NCBI RefSeq assembly: GCF_014644435.1
Contig: NZ_BMKR01000006.1
Coordinates: 186,001-250,000, forward strand
Length of the DNA stretch: 64,000 nt
From: Paenibacillus albidus
GTDB lineage: Bacteria; Bacillota; Bacilli; Paenibacillales; Paenibacillaceae
Reading direction: 5' to 3'
The position numbers and the translations under genes are program-made. Shown one piece after another: positions 16,116 through 25,559 of the stretch; position 1 is the first letter of the stretch, and every line of letters starts with the position of its first letter. The notes beneath the pieces were generated by a model. The model searched no databases. It was not told the origin of the DNA and was given only the letters and a program-made list of their open reading frames with translations.

Positions 16116-17192
16116 GTGTTTTTTTCAAACCAGCATGTTCATTACTTTTATGTAAACCAAGCCTTATATTATCAATAAACTCAGCAATAACGCCTAAAAA
16201 TTATATTGACGACGCCGCTGAAACTCTATAAAATAACTACCGAAAGCATTTTCGATATTTCAGATTATTTTTATCCAATCATGACTTATAAGTGTCTGTC
16301 CGCTAGGCGTTATTCCTGTTTTTTCGTGAAAATAGTATCTTTTTATGGTCATAATACAAAAAAACTAGCGAAAATTGACGATATTTTGTATTTTAAGTTT
16401 CTAAAATCAGGCTTACTATAGCCGTGTTTCGGAAGATAACAGGATCAAAATTATAGAACTCGAACCCTTTATCCGCCCCCCCTCAGCACTTTCCGCCAGA
16501 GTATAAACAAGCCCGGAAAAGTAGCTGCCTGTTGCTCTATGCTCTTATAGCTCATCCTCAGGCACTAATTCCTTCATTGTGGAACCGAAGCTGATTGCTA
16601 AAAGGCTCCTGTGGGGCCGCTGGGCACAATCACCTCCTCTCACTTCCCTCGGATACCACTGCACCGCTGTGAAGCTTAACGACGGCTTGGGAAGCCTCTC
16701 TCATCACGCTGCAACATATGTAGGAGCGTCGCAGCAGTTGCAGCCTTCACAGCTCTTCCCAGTTCTCGCAGTCCCCCACAGTCCTCGCGCCCATCAAAAC
16801 ATTTCCGGCAAGTATAGCGTCAGCTCACCAACACTATATGCAGTAAACCCTTCCACACCGTTCAGCAGCGTATCTTGCCCCTATCTTGACGATCCTTGGC
16901 CGTAAAAAAGGGGCATCTGCCGCCCCACTCAGAAGGATAGTGTTTCTAATGTATTTTGTGCCGCACAATCTCTCTGGCAGCGTTCGAAAACCCATTCCGG
17001 TGTATTTCATACATCGGGAAATTAGAAAACAGTCCAACATAGCCGATTTCTGCTTTTCCTAATGTATAAATTGCATCGAAATCGAAAAACAGCAGGATTT
17101 CCCCGCAATCTACTGTACAAAATGCAGTCCAAAACAATCCCTAAACCAATCTGCTGGCATTCTGGCCTACAGTATTAGAGGAGATGGCACGC
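16116..17192. other. 1.1-kb intergenic region without recognised gene
   Basis: The short ORFs at 16206-16421 and 16579-16905 (plus) and 16834-17040 (minus) lack SD support and protein-like composition. A perfect inverted repeat, AATAACGCCT near 16188 and AGGCGTTATT near 16304, encloses an AT-rich segment. The GC content rises after about 16,450. No tRNA, riboswitch or IS end was found. A transcriptional regulator for the sugar operon might be expected here but is absent. Confidence 0.5.
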
Positions 17193-17243
17193 AAAAAGGC
17201 GGCTGTCTCCGTGTATAAATACACTTGAGACAGCCGCCTTTTT
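17193..17243 (-). terminator. Terminator of glnA
   Basis: AAAAAGGCGGCTGTCTC pairs with GAGACAGCCGCCTTTTT (17-bp arms) about 20 bp past the glnA stop, with U-tracts on both strands. Confidence 0.9.
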
Positions 17244-17264
17244 GAGTTTCAGGGTTATTCGGTA

Positions 17265-18689
17265 TTAGCAGTCGAAGTACAGGGAGTATTCATGTGGGTG
17301 AACCCGAATGGATACTGCTTGCGCTTCGGAACGTTTCAATGCGATATAGTTGTCGATGAAGTCCTTGGTGAATACGCCGCCTTCTGTAAGGAATTCGTAG
17401 TCTGCTTCCAGGGAATCAAGCGCTTCGTCCAGGCTGCCCGGAACGCTGCGGATTTTTTCCTTCTCGGCGTCAGGCAATTCGTAAATGTTCTTGTCGAGAG
17501 GACCGTAACCCAGCTCTTGCGGGTTGATCTTCTTCTTGATTCCGTCCAGGCCGGCCATAAGCATTGCGGAGAATGCCAGGTATGGATTCGCTGTGGAGTC
17601 CGGTGTACGGAACTCGATACGACAGCCCTTAGGGGTTACAGCCGCTACTGGGATACGTACTGCTGCGGAACGGTTACCTTTGGAATACACCAGGTTAACC
17701 GGTGCTTCATAACCTGGAACCAGACGTTTGAACGAGTTGGTGCTTGGGTTAGTCAAAGCGATCAGAGCCGGTGCATGGTACAGGATTCCGCCGATATAGT
17801 GCAGAGCCATTTCGCTCAGGTTCGCATAAGCGCCTTTTTCGTAGAACAAAGGCTCACTGCCGTTGAAGATCGATTGGTGAACGTGCATTCCGCTGCCGTT
17901 GTCGCCGAAGAGCGGTTTTGGCATGAAGGTTGCAACTTTACCGTATTGACGGGCAGTGTTGTGCACAATGTATTTGTATGTGAGCAGGTTGTCGGCTGTT
18001 TTCTTCAGCGTGTCGAAACGGAAGTTGATCTCCGCTTGTCCTGCAGTAGCTACTTCATGGTGATGACGTTCGATGCGCAGGCCTGCTTCAGCCAGCACAC
18101 GGCACATTTCACTGCGGATATCCTGTTGGGTATCTACAGGTGCTACAGGAACATAACCACCCTTAACACCAACTTTGAATCCCAGGTTGCCGCCTTCTTC
18201 CTTGCGGTTTGTGTTCCAAGCTGCTTCTTCGGAATCTACGAAGAATGAAGCACTGTTCATTCCGCTCTCGTAGCGAACATCGTCGAAGATGAAGAATTCG
18301 GATTCAGGCGCGAAGAATGCCGCTGTGCCCACACCGCTTGCTTGCAGGAACTCTTCTGCTTTAACTGCAATACCGCGAGGGTCGCGTTCATAACGTTCGC
18401 CGTCTGGGGTAAAGATGTCGCACATGATGTTAAGAGTCGGATGTGCGGTAAACGGATCGATATAGGTAGCACTTGTATCCGGCATCATAACCATATCAGA
18501 TTCTTCAATCCCGCGGAAACCTGCAATGGAAGAACCATCAAAAGCAACACCATTTACAAATGTTTCTGCTTCTACTTCAGAAGCCGGCAGTGAAATATGG
18601 TGAGCACGTCCACCTAAATCTACAAACCGAAAATCAACCCACTCGATATTGTTCTCTTTAATTGTTTCCAGCACTTTTTCAACCGACAT
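17265..18689 (-). CDS. glnA: Glutamine synthetase, type I-beta-like
   Basis: A 474-aa GSI enzyme that condenses ammonia and glutamate with ATP. Seen: the beta-grasp N-domain, ESEFFIFDD, the Mg/ATP-site KGGYVPVAPVD and HHHEVATAGQ, FGDNGSGMHVHQS, NPSTNSFKRLVPGYEAPV, and RIEFRTPDSTANPYLAFSAMLMAGLDG. The length and the segment FVDSEEAAWNTNRKEEGG match the GSI-beta subtype of proteobacteria. B. subtilis-type GlnA is about 444 aa (GSI-alpha). The Tyr in DKNIYELP (about 403) aligns with the adenylylation site. No glnR lies upstream, unlike a typical Bacillus glnRA operon, so this is probably a second or alternative enzyme. Start: ATG behind GGGGAGGAA. Confidence 0.95.
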   Translation of the reverse strand: MSVEKVLETIKENNIEWVDFRFVDLGGRAHHISLPASEVEAETFVNGVAFDGSSIAGFRGIEESDMVMMPDTSATYIDPFTAHPTLNIMCDIFTPDGERYERDPRGIAVKAEEFLQASGVGTAAFFAPESEFFIFDDVRYESGMNSASFFVDSEEAAWNTNRKEEGGNLGFKVGVKGGYVPVAPVDTQQDIRSEMCRVLAEAGLRIERHHHEVATAGQAEINFRFDTLKKTADNLLTYKYIVHNTARQYGKVATFMPKPLFGDNGSGMHVHQSIFNGSEPLFYEKGAYANLSEMALHYIGGILYHAPALIALTNPSTNSFKRLVPGYEAPVNLVYSKGNRSAAVRIPVAAVTPKGCRIEFRTPDSTANPYLAFSAMLMAGLDGIKKKINPQELGYGPLDKNIYELPDAEKEKIRSVPGSLDEALDSLEADYEFLTEGGVFTKDFIDNYIALKRSEAQAVSIRVHPHEYSLYFDC

Positions 18690-18770
18690 GAATTTTTCCT
18701 CCCCAAGTTCCGAACATTAAGCCGTTCACAGTATGCAAATGTTCTTGTTTTAATTTTTTTTGCTGTCGTC

Positions 18771-18799
18771 ATTATAAATCTCAAACCTCACATCGTCAA
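18771..18799 (-). promoter_or_regulatory. Sigma-A promoter of glnA
   Basis: TTGACG (18794-18799), a 17-bp spacer, and a perfect TATAAT (18771-18776) on the complement, about 80 bp before the start codon. I see no convincing TGTNAN7TNACA GlnR/TnrA site at it. Confidence 0.7.
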
Positions 18800-18908
18800 T
18801 GCTTATGTCAGGTATTTATTATTGCAATGTAAGATATTCTGACGCTTTCGTGAAATTCGGTTTGCCGTAAGAACCACTTGCGAAATCACGGGTGCAAATA
18901 CTGCAAAT

Positions 18909-18946
18909 AGCCCTCTTCCCCTTGACTGGCGCGGGGAAAGAGGGCT
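18909..18946 (-). terminator. Hairpin downstream of aroF
   Basis: AGCCCTCTTTCCCC pairs with GGGGAAGAGGGCT (one bulge) right after the aroF stop. The U-tract is weak, so termination may be partial. Confidence 0.5.
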
Positions 18947-18971
18947 GTAATATTTAATTATACCTCCAGGA

Positions 18972-20018
18972 TCAGACGGCCGAAACCGCCTGTGGCGCCG
19001 GGGAAAACTTACGTCCGACCAGCGGAGCCAGCTTCTCCAAATCGCGAAGCAGGTTATCGAATTGGTCAGGGAACAAAGACTGGACGCCATCGCCTGTCAT
19101 GGAATTATCCGGATCTGTATGCATTTCAATAATCAGTCCGTTTGCGCCTGCGGCCACGGAAGCTTTTGCCATCGGTTCCACCAGTTCCCGGCGTCCTGTG
19201 CCATGGCTCGGGTCGGAGATGACCGGCAGATGGCTCAGGCTTTGCAGTACCGGAATGGCCGAAAGGTCAAGCGTATTGCGTGTGTAGGTCTCGAACGTAC
19301 GAATCCCGCGTTCGCAGAGCATGACATCGCGGTTGCCGCCTGCCAGGATGTATTCCGCCGCATTGAGCAGCTCATCATAGGTCGCACTGAAGCCGCGTTT
19401 CAGCAGCACCGGACGTCCACAGGTACCGAGCTTGCGCAGCAGATCAAAGTTCTGCATATTACGTGTGCCGACCTGCAGAATATCCGCATGCTCAGCGCAA
19501 ATGTCTACATATTCCGGTGTCATAACCTCGGTAATGGTCAGTAGGCCATGACGTCTGCCCGCTTCGGCCATCATGGTCAAACCTTCAACGCCTACACCCT
19601 GGAAGCTGTAAGGTCCGGTGCGGGGCTTGAATGCGCCTCCGCGCAGTACCTGGGCACCCGAAGCTTTGACAAGACGGGCTATTTCGTCAATTTGTTCCGG
19701 GGATTCAACCGCACAAGGCCCGCCCATAATCACGAGGTTCTCGCCACCGATCTTTACGCCGCGAATATCAATGATGGTGTCTTGCGGATGGAAGTCGCGG
19801 CTGGCCAGCTTGTAGGATTTGGAGATCTTCACGACATTCTCCACCCCCTTCATTTGACGCAAATGCTCGGCAAGCTTCGGTGTGACGGTTCCCACCAGGC
19901 CAATAACCGTATGGTCAGCCCCACGGGAAAGATGCACCTGCAGTCCTTCTCTTTCAATTACGCCAATAATATCCTTAACCTGTTCTTCCGGTGTTTGATT
20001 GGATGTAATAACGATCAT
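18972..20018 (-). CDS. aroF: 3-deoxy-7-phosphoheptulonate (DAHP) synthase, type I-beta
   Basis: A 348-aa enzyme, the first step of the shikimate pathway (PEP plus erythrose-4-phosphate). Residues 1-75 are the ferredoxin-like (FLD/ACT-like) regulatory domain typical of the Thermotoga/Bacillus I-beta type. The barrel carries VIMGGPCAVES, LRGGAFKPRTGPYSFQG, LLKRGFSATYDELL, SDPSHGTGRRELV and the metal-binding Cys/His residues. ATG at 20018 with AAAGGGGAC. No chorismate mutase domain is fused. It is a single gene with its own promoter. Confidence 0.95.
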   Translation of the reverse strand: MIVITSNQTPEEQVKDIIGVIEREGLQVHLSRGADHTVIGLVGTVTPKLAEHLRQMKGVENVVKISKSYKLASRDFHPQDTIIDIRGVKIGGENLVIMGGPCAVESPEQIDEIARLVKASGAQVLRGGAFKPRTGPYSFQGVGVEGLTMMAEAGRRHGLLTITEVMTPEYVDICAEHADILQVGTRNMQNFDLLRKLGTCGRPVLLKRGFSATYDELLNAAEYILAGGNRDVMLCERGIRTFETYTRNTLDLSAIPVLQSLSHLPVISDPSHGTGRRELVEPMAKASVAAGANGLIIEMHTDPDNSMTGDGVQSLFPDQFDNLLRDLEKLAPLVGRKFSPAPQAVSAV

Positions 20019-20123
20019 ATAATAGTCCCCTTTTATGCAAATATATTCGATCATACGGATCTTTTGAACGACGCTATCGCGCTACGACGCTTTTAAGCTT
20101 CTACGCTTTTAATCACTAAAGTT

Positions 20124-20152
20124 ATTTTAACGCAAAATCCAAATATCGTCAA
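20124..20152 (-). promoter_or_regulatory. Sigma-A promoter of aroF
   Basis: TTGACG (20147-20152), a 17-bp spacer, and TAAAAT (20124-20129) on the complement. The leader of about 100 nt carries a direct repeat TTAAAAGCGT (two copies), of unknown meaning. Confidence 0.65.
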
Positions 20153-20495
20153 TAGGTTTTCCTCCTGTAAATCTTCTGACTCCGTAAGCTCCACGGCATG
20201 CAGAGGAAAACGGATGTGACTTTTAACGGAGCCAATCAATAACTAAACCCTCCCGAAACCTGTAAATGCTCCAGCTATGGAGGAAATCGTCCGGGAGGCT
20301 TTTTCTGAATGATATCCCCATGAACAAGGGCGCTGGTTGTCTGGAATCAGTCCAAGCTGGGCCCGGCGCTGATAAAGACTATCCTGGTTACCGGAGTTTC
20401 GATTGTTTCGGTCGGATTAATGGGTGCAGCTCCAGATTGTCATGATTCCGCTGCTTTGAGCAGAAAAAGTGACGCTCGAAGACGGATGGGTTTCC
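20153..20495. other. Intergenic stretch with one hairpin
   Basis: No gene is seen. CCCTCCCG (20248 on) and CCGGGAGG (20290-20298) form an arm pair around an inner GCTCCAGCTATGGAG hairpin, followed by CTTTTT on the plus strand. It looks like a terminator with no obvious plus-strand gene in front of it. Confidence 0.5.
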
Positions 20496-20548
20496 CTAAA
20501 AAAACGAAGAGCAGCGATTCTCCAGTAAAGGGAGAATCGCTGCTCTTC
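20496..20548 (-). terminator. Terminator of ispH
   Basis: GAAGAGCAGCGATTCTCC pairs with GGAGAATCGCTGCTCTTC around a CTTTACT loop and is followed by GTTTTTTT on the minus strand. Confidence 0.92.
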
Positions 20549-20627
20549 TGTCTGGTCACGGTTATTAAACCGAGCTAGACTGTCTCATTCAAATGAATAT
20601 ATAAAGTACGTAGCCGCCGTTCGCGCT

Positions 20628-21584
20628 CTAGATCGTGCTGGCCGTCTTGTTCTTCACCGGAGGCAGCAGCTTCGCCATATTCACCGTACGTTTAATTTCC
20701 CATGTCTCGGGAAGCGCCGGATCATATTGCTCCAGATAGTTAATTACCTCTTTGGTAATCGGCGTAGGGGTGGAAGCGCCTGATGTGACTCCAACAACAT
20801 TAATGCCCTGCAGCCACTCCGTCTTCAGCTCGGATACATCCGAGATGCGGTAGGCGGTTACACCGGCAATTTCCTCCGACACCTGGGCCAGGCGGTTGGA
20901 GTTGTTGCTGCGCGGATCACCGACGACAATGAGCAGATCACATTGTCCGGCCTGCTCCGCTACGGCCTCCTGCCGTACCTGGGTAGCCATGCAAATCTCA
21001 TTGTGCACTTCCGCACCGGGGAAGGTCTCCAGCAGCTTTTTCATTATGTGCTTGATATCCCATTGGCTCATCGTGGTCTGGTTGGTAATCACAATCCGTG
21101 ATGAAGGAACGGATAAAGTGGCTATTTCTTCTTCCTTCTCGATCAAATGTACATGCTCGGGGGCAATTCCCACGGCACCTTCAGGCTCAGGGTGGCCCTT
21201 CTTGCCGATATAGATGACCTCATACCCCTCTTCAACCTTCTCCTTGATGAGATCATGCGTCTTCGTAACATCGGGACAGGTGGCATCCACAGTGGTCAGG
21301 CCTTTCGCCCGGGCCATCTTGCGGACCTCCGGGGATACGCCGTGGGCAGTGAAAATTACCGTACCGCTGTCTACCTGATCCAGAATATCAAGACGGTTAT
21401 GCCCGTCGAGTGTAATAATTCCGTCATCTTCAAACGAGTTGGTCACATGACTGTTGTGCACAATCATGCCCAATATATAAATCGGCCGGGGCAGGTCTAG
21501 ATTTTGCGCGGCCTGACGCGCCATGACCATGGCGTCAACGACGCCGTAGCAATACCCCCGGGGAGAAATTTTGATGACTTCCAT
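20628..21584 (-). CDS. ispH: 4-hydroxy-3-methylbut-2-enyl diphosphate reductase IspH
   Basis: A 318-aa iron-sulfur enzyme, the last step of the MEP isoprenoid pathway (HMBPP to IPP and DMAPP). The three cluster cysteines lie in [18 protein letters not shown] and [10 protein letters not shown]. The catalytic region [10 protein letters not shown] and the substrate pocket [13 protein letters not shown] are also clear. The ATG at 21584 is preferred (GGTG SD; family N-terminus [15 protein letters not shown]). A GTG at 21593 is in frame. It is monocistronic with its own terminator. Confidence 0.96.
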   Translation of the reverse strand: MEVIKISPRGYCYGVVDAMVMARQAAQNLDLPRPIYILGMIVHNSHVTNSFEDDGIITLDGHNRLDILDQVDSGTVIFTAHGVSPEVRKMARAKGLTTVDATCPDVTKTHDLIKEKVEEGYEVIYIGKKGHPEPEGAVGIAPEHVHLIEKEEEIATLSVPSSRIVITNQTTMSQWDIKHIMKKLLETFPGAEVHNEICMATQVRQEAVAEQAGQCDLLIVVGDPRSNNSNRLAQVSEEIAGVTAYRISDVSELKTEWLQGINVVGVTSGASTPTPITKEVINYLEQYDPALPETWEIKRTVNMAKLLPPVKNKTASTI

Positions 21585-21642
21585 CACTTTCACCAGCTTT
21601 CTGCTGTCTTAGACTGCATATTAAGGACCCGTCTATTATACC

Positions 21643-23094
21643 CTATTCGAGCGGCGGAGCAAAGAGAAGCGGCAGCCAGATCACAAAAGTGGTCCCCTCA
21701 CCCTGTCGGGTGACTACCTCGACAGACCCGCCATGTTCATCAATAATCCATTTGGCAATGGACAGTCCAAGTCCGATCCCTTCGGTAATCCCCCGCGACT
21801 CATCTGCCCGGTAGAAACGGTCGAAGATATGCGGAACCTCCTCCTTGTCCATTCCAATTCCTGTATCCGTGATCCGAATGCCCACCTGGTTCTGGTAGAA
21901 GACCGTATCCATGGATACGTTGCCCTCAGGAGTATATTTGAAAGCATTGTCAATAAAAATGAACAGCATCTGCTGCAGATAATCCTTGTTGCCGACGATA
22001 TATTTGCCGTTCAGATGCGTCATATCGCCGACTGTCCATTCTGCCTGGCGGGGCAGGAAGGAGGCGCGGCGCGCGACTTCAGTCATCATCGGTTCCAGCG
22101 CTACCGGCTCTTTGGCAAAGGTGCGGCCCGTATCGGCACGGGCCAGGGAAAGCATATCGGCCACCAGTCCGCTCATGCGCTTGGATTCATCGGCTATATC
22201 CTTCACCGATTCGATCGACAGCTGGCGGATTTCCGCATCGGTCATTTTGCCCTCACCCGGTTCCATCTCCCATACCTTTTGCAGCAGGTCGATATTTCCG
22301 CGAATGGTCGTCAGCGGCGTACGTAGCTCATGTGAAGCGTCCGATACAAAGCGGCGCTGGGCCGCATAGGATTCTTCAAGATCCTTATAGAAACCTTCCA
22401 TGCGCCCGAGCATGCTGTTGACCGTCTCAATCAGCCGTCCGATTTCATCGGGTGGCCCGTCATATTCTATCCGGGAGCTCAGGTCGTTGCCCGTCTGAAT
22501 ACCGCTCGCCGCCTCAATCACCTTGCCAATCGGGCTCATCGACTTGCGGGCCAGGAACAATCCGAACGTGAAGGCGGCAATAAGGGTGGCAAAAGAGCCG
22601 ACGAGCAGTATATTTTTGAGCCTTTCCATCAGTCTGTCCTGCTCTCCCACATAAGCAGCCATTTGAAGAACTGCAGCGGGATTTCCATCAAAACCTGGAA
22701 TATCAACGGATCTCTGATAGATTAAAAAAGAATTGCCACCGTAGACCGCACGTATAAAACCTTGTTTGTTGTCCACCACAGCCTGTTCAGGAATCTCGAA
22801 TTTCAAGTTATTGTTATGCATATTGTTATTGGAAATTATCTTATTGATATTATAGATATACATTTGTGCAAAAAGATTCTGTCCTTCAAGACTGCCGCCT
22901 ACCATAAGATTTATGGTACCATCATAGGTCCAGGCTTGGCTCAGAACAACTTGATTGGACTGATATTTAAGTCTCTCCTTTATATCTCCATACGTATTAA
23001 TATATACAAAACCGTAAATTGCGGCTGAGAAGGCCAGCAGCATAACGGCCAAAATCCCTGAATACCAAGCTGTCAGCCGCAACCTTATGGACAT
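21643..23094 (-). CDS. Two-component sensor histidine kinase
   Basis: A 483-aa membrane kinase with TM helices near residues 10-30 and 165-188, an extracellular sensor region of about 130 aa without recognised fold, HAMP, and HisKA with the phospho-His in RFVSDASHELRTPL (about 255). The HATPase has N (NAFKYTPEGN), G1 (DTGIGM) and G2 (GIGLGLSIAKWI) boxes. The ATG at 23094 lies just after the response-regulator stop and has SD AGAGGTGA. The htrA-like protease gene is next upstream, reminiscent of CssRS beside htrB in B. subtilis, so the signal may be envelope protein misfolding (inference). Confidence 0.93.
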   Translation of the reverse strand: MSIRLRLTAWYSGILAVMLLAFSAAIYGFVYINTYGDIKERLKYQSNQVVLSQAWTYDGTINLMVGGSLEGQNLFAQMYIYNINKIISNNNMHNNNLKFEIPEQAVVDNKQGFIRAVYGGNSFLIYQRSVDIPGFDGNPAAVLQMAAYVGEQDRLMERLKNILLVGSFATLIAAFTFGLFLARKSMSPIGKVIEAASGIQTGNDLSSRIEYDGPPDEIGRLIETVNSMLGRMEGFYKDLEESYAAQRRFVSDASHELRTPLTTIRGNIDLLQKVWEMEPGEGKMTDAEIRQLSIESVKDIADESKRMSGLVADMLSLARADTGRTFAKEPVALEPMMTEVARRASFLPRQAEWTVGDMTHLNGKYIVGNKDYLQQMLFIFIDNAFKYTPEGNVSMDTVFYQNQVGIRITDTGIGMDKEEVPHIFDRFYRADESRGITEGIGLGLSIAKWIIDEHGGSVEVVTRQGEGTTFVIWLPLLFAPPLE

Positions 23095-23095
23095 A

Positions 23096-23785
23096 TTAAT
23101 TGTCACCTCTTAGAATGTAACCGGCTCCCCGGATCGTCTGAATCAATCGTTTGCCGCCATGCTCCTCTGTCTTCTGGCGCAGCATGGCGATATACACCTC
23201 AAGTACATTGGATTCACCGCTGTAGTCATAACCCCATATTTTATCCATAATCAAATCACGGGACAACACACGTTTCGGGTTCTGCATAAAAAGATGCAGC
23301 AGTTCAAATTCCTTAGCCGTCAGCTCCAGCCGCTTGCCGCCGCGGGTCACTTCGCGCGAATCCACATCCAGCGTGATATCCTCATAGGCAACCGCATGGT
23401 CTCCGCCGCCTCCCTGCTCACTTTTGCGCCGCAGGAGAGCACGGACCCGTGCCAGCAGCTCCTCCAGTGCAAATGGCTTGACTAAATAGTCATCAGCCCC
23501 CAGATCCAGGCCTTTCACACGATGCTCAATTTCATCCTTGGCAGTAAGCATAAGGACAGGCACAGTGCTGCCACCTTCGCGCAATCGCCGGCAGACTTCA
23601 AATCCATCCACCTGCGGCATCATCACATCAAGGATAACCACGTCGGGATCACTGGCAATAACCGCCCGCAGCCCTTCCGCTCCATTGACCGCCGTCTTCA
23701 CATCATAGCCTTCAAAAGCAAGGCCCCGGCGCAGCATGGAAATAATTTTTTCATCATCATCAATAATCAGAATTGTCGGTCTCAT
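23096..23785 (-). CDS. OmpR/PhoB-family response regulator
   Basis: A 229-aa regulator with a receiver domain (acidic DDD at 9-11, phospho-Asp53 in VVILDVMMP, Lys in YLVKPFALEEL) and a winged-helix DNA-binding domain (LTAKEFELLHLFMQNP, VLEVYIAMLRQKTEE, RLIQTIRGAGYIL). ATG at 23785 is chosen (GGGGG upstream); an ATG at 23812 has no SD. The cognate kinase gene follows directly. It likely controls its own operon and perhaps the neighbouring protease gene. Confidence 0.93.
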   Translation of the reverse strand: MRPTILIIDDDEKIISMLRRGLAFEGYDVKTAVNGAEGLRAVIASDPDVVILDVMMPQVDGFEVCRRLREGGSTVPVLMLTAKDEIEHRVKGLDLGADDYLVKPFALEELLARVRALLRRKSEQGGGGDHAVAYEDITLDVDSREVTRGGKRLELTAKEFELLHLFMQNPKRVLSRDLIMDKIWGYDYSGESNVLEVYIAMLRQKTEEHGGKRLIQTIRGAGYILRGDN

Positions 23786-23863
23786 CAAAGCAGCCCCCAT
23801 TGTTCGTTTCATGTTTATTTATATTGTACCAATGAATGAAGCCATTGGCATCCTGGTCAAGAA

Positions 23864-23892
23864 GAAACGGAAGGGGCAGCCCCTTCCGTTTC
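23864..23892 (-). terminator. Terminator between the protease and the two-component genes
   Basis: GAAACGGAAGGGG and CCCCTTCCGTTTC form a perfect 13-bp stem with a 3-nt loop 20 bp beyond the protease stop, followed by TTCTT. It separates the protease transcript from the regulator pair. Confidence 0.75.
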
Positions 23893-23912
23893 TCACTTCA
23901 ACATCTTGGTAT

Positions 23913-25559
23913 TTACTGCTGCTGTGTTTGTGTAGTGTCAAAGTCATTTTTGTTCCCGATCGTGACCGGAAGGTCCAGAGTCTTGCCGTCACGGATCACA
24001 TTCAAGGTTGCTTTGTCGCCTACCTTCAAGGATTGGATAAACGTAATCAGATCCTGGCTTGTCGCATATTTCGTGCCATTGATCCCCGTAATGATGTCAT
24101 ACGGACGAAGGTCGGCGGTATACGCAGGGGATTTGTAGATAATCTCTGCCACTACAGAGCCTTCTTTGATGTCCGTACCCATTTGTTTGGCGACCTCATC
24201 GGTAATCGTCATGAGCGTGGCACCGATAAAAGGAACCGGTTCTTTAGGAATGGCCTGATTGGCTTCCAGCTTATCCACAACCTCTTTAATGGTGTTGACT
24301 GCAATCGCAAAACCAATTCCTTGTGACTCCGTGCTAACGGCAACGTTCATGCCAATCACCTGGCCGTTCATATTAAGCAACGGTCCACCGGAGTTGCCGG
24401 GGTTGATGGAAGCATCGGTCTGCAGCAGATTCTTGTAGTTACGCGAGCCGCTGCCGTCTTCCTCATTGATATCAATGCTGCGTCCTTTGGCGCTTAGCAC
24501 TCCGGTGGTCACCGTATGATCGAACCCTTGCGGGTTCCCGATAGCCACCACAGCAGAGCCTACCTTCAACGTATCCGAATCGCCTAGAGACACTACTGGG
24601 AAATCGCCGCTGCCTTCAATCTTCAGCACAGCCAGATCCAAATCCTTGCTTGCGCCCAGCAGTTTGGCCTCATAAGGTTTGGTGGTGCCGTCTATCGTAA
24701 CCTGAATGACATCGGCACCGTTAATCACGTGCTGATTCGTCAGAATGTAGCCTGATTTGTCATAAATAAATCCTGTGCCGATCCCATAAGGCACCAGTTG
24801 GCTTGAAGATCCTGAACCGGATTGGGTATCGGGCTCGGTCTGCTGGGAGCCGCCGCCTCCGAACTGGTCACCGAAGAAAAATTGTGAGAACGGGTCTGTT
24901 GAACGAGAGTTTGTGCCGCGTGAGCTCGCATTCACCAGGGTATCAATCTTCACCACAGCCGGCCCTACGTTGTCCACCACACTGGATACATCACCGGATC
25001 CGGTGACTAGAGAGGTAGTGGTGGTGGTAGGAAGCGATCCTGCACTCTCATTGGTTACTTTAGCCGTTGCACTGGAAGCAACCGGTGCCGGCTCATCTCC
25101 GGTAAACCAGTTGCCCCGGTCAGCCATGAACATAGAACCCGACAGAACCACCATCCCGGCCAAAAAGGAGATCAGCACGGTCTTCAGAGAGCTTTTTGGC
25201 TTGCTTTTATACTGCCAGCCGCCGCTTCCGCCCTCTCCTCCGTTTCCGCCATTGCCGCGGCCTCCGCCGCCGTTTCCGTCATATCCCGGTGCGCGGAGTG
25301 AAGTGTTGCTGTAAGGAATAGGCTGTACAGGCTGAGGAGGGGTTACTTCTACGCGTTCCGGCTCCCGCCGGTTATAATGCTCCACGCCTTCTGCATTTAA
25401 TTCGTCTTTATTTACAGATTTAAAAGGTCCATAAGAATAGTAGTATGATGAGCCTGATTCGGAAGACTGGTTAGATGTGCTGCGTTCCTGATTGTTGTCC
25501 CATTCCCGATCCGGTGCCGGTTGATCATTGCGGCTATAGCCGTTCTTGTTATCGTCCAT
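23913..25559 (-). CDS. HtrA/DegP-type membrane-anchored serine protease
   Basis: A 548-aa S1C protease. The N-terminus (1-120) is a disordered cytoplasmic stretch rich in Asn, Pro, Gly and Ser. A single TM helix (about 125-148) is followed by a trypsin-like domain with the triad His (TNQHVING, about 277), Asp (LDLAVLKI, about 307) and Ser (NPGNSGGPLL, about 390), and one C-terminal PDZ domain (about 440-540). It degrades misfolded proteins outside the membrane. ATG at 25559 with GGGAGG. Context with a two-component system suggests induction by secretion or heat stress. Confidence 0.93.
   Translation of the reverse strand: MDDNKNGYSRNDQPAPDREWDNNQERSTSNQSSESGSSYYYSYGPFKSVNKDELNAEGVEHYNRREPERVEVTPPQPVQPIPYSNTSLRAPGYDGNGGGGRGNGGNGGEGGSGGWQYKSKPKSSLKTVLISFLAGMVVLSGSMFMADRGNWFTGDEPAPVASSATAKVTNESAGSLPTTTTTSLVTGSGDVSSVVDNVGPAVVKIDTLVNASSRGTNSRSTDPFSQFFFGDQFGGGGSQQTEPDTQSGSGSSSQLVPYGIGTGFIYDKSGYILTNQHVINGADVIQVTIDGTTKPYEAKLLGASKDLDLAVLKIEGSGDFPVVSLGDSDTLKVGSAVVAIGNPQGFDHTVTTGVLSAKGRSIDINEEDGSGSRNYKNLLQTDASINPGNSGGPLLNMNGQVIGMNVAVSTESQGIGFAIAVNTIKEVVDKLEANQAIPKEPVPFIGATLMTITDEVAKQMGTDIKEGSVVAEIIYKSPAYTADLRPYDIITGINGTKYATSQDLITFIQSLKVGDKATLNVIRDGKTLDLPVTIGNKNDFDTTQTQQQ

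Noticed and set aside
16560-16660. Possible T-box-like sequence (GTGGAACCGAAG)
   Set aside because: It does not match the TGGNACCGCG core on either strand, there is no paired terminator and no amino-acid gene follows.
16579-16905. 108-aa plus-strand ORF
   Set aside because: There is no SD, the composition is Ser/Pro/His-biased without hydrophobic core, and the region lacks any second line of support.
20248-20306. Plus-strand terminator-like hairpin as the end of a hidden gene
   Set aside because: No ORF with SD lies in front of it on the plus strand, so the hairpin is noted but no gene is called.
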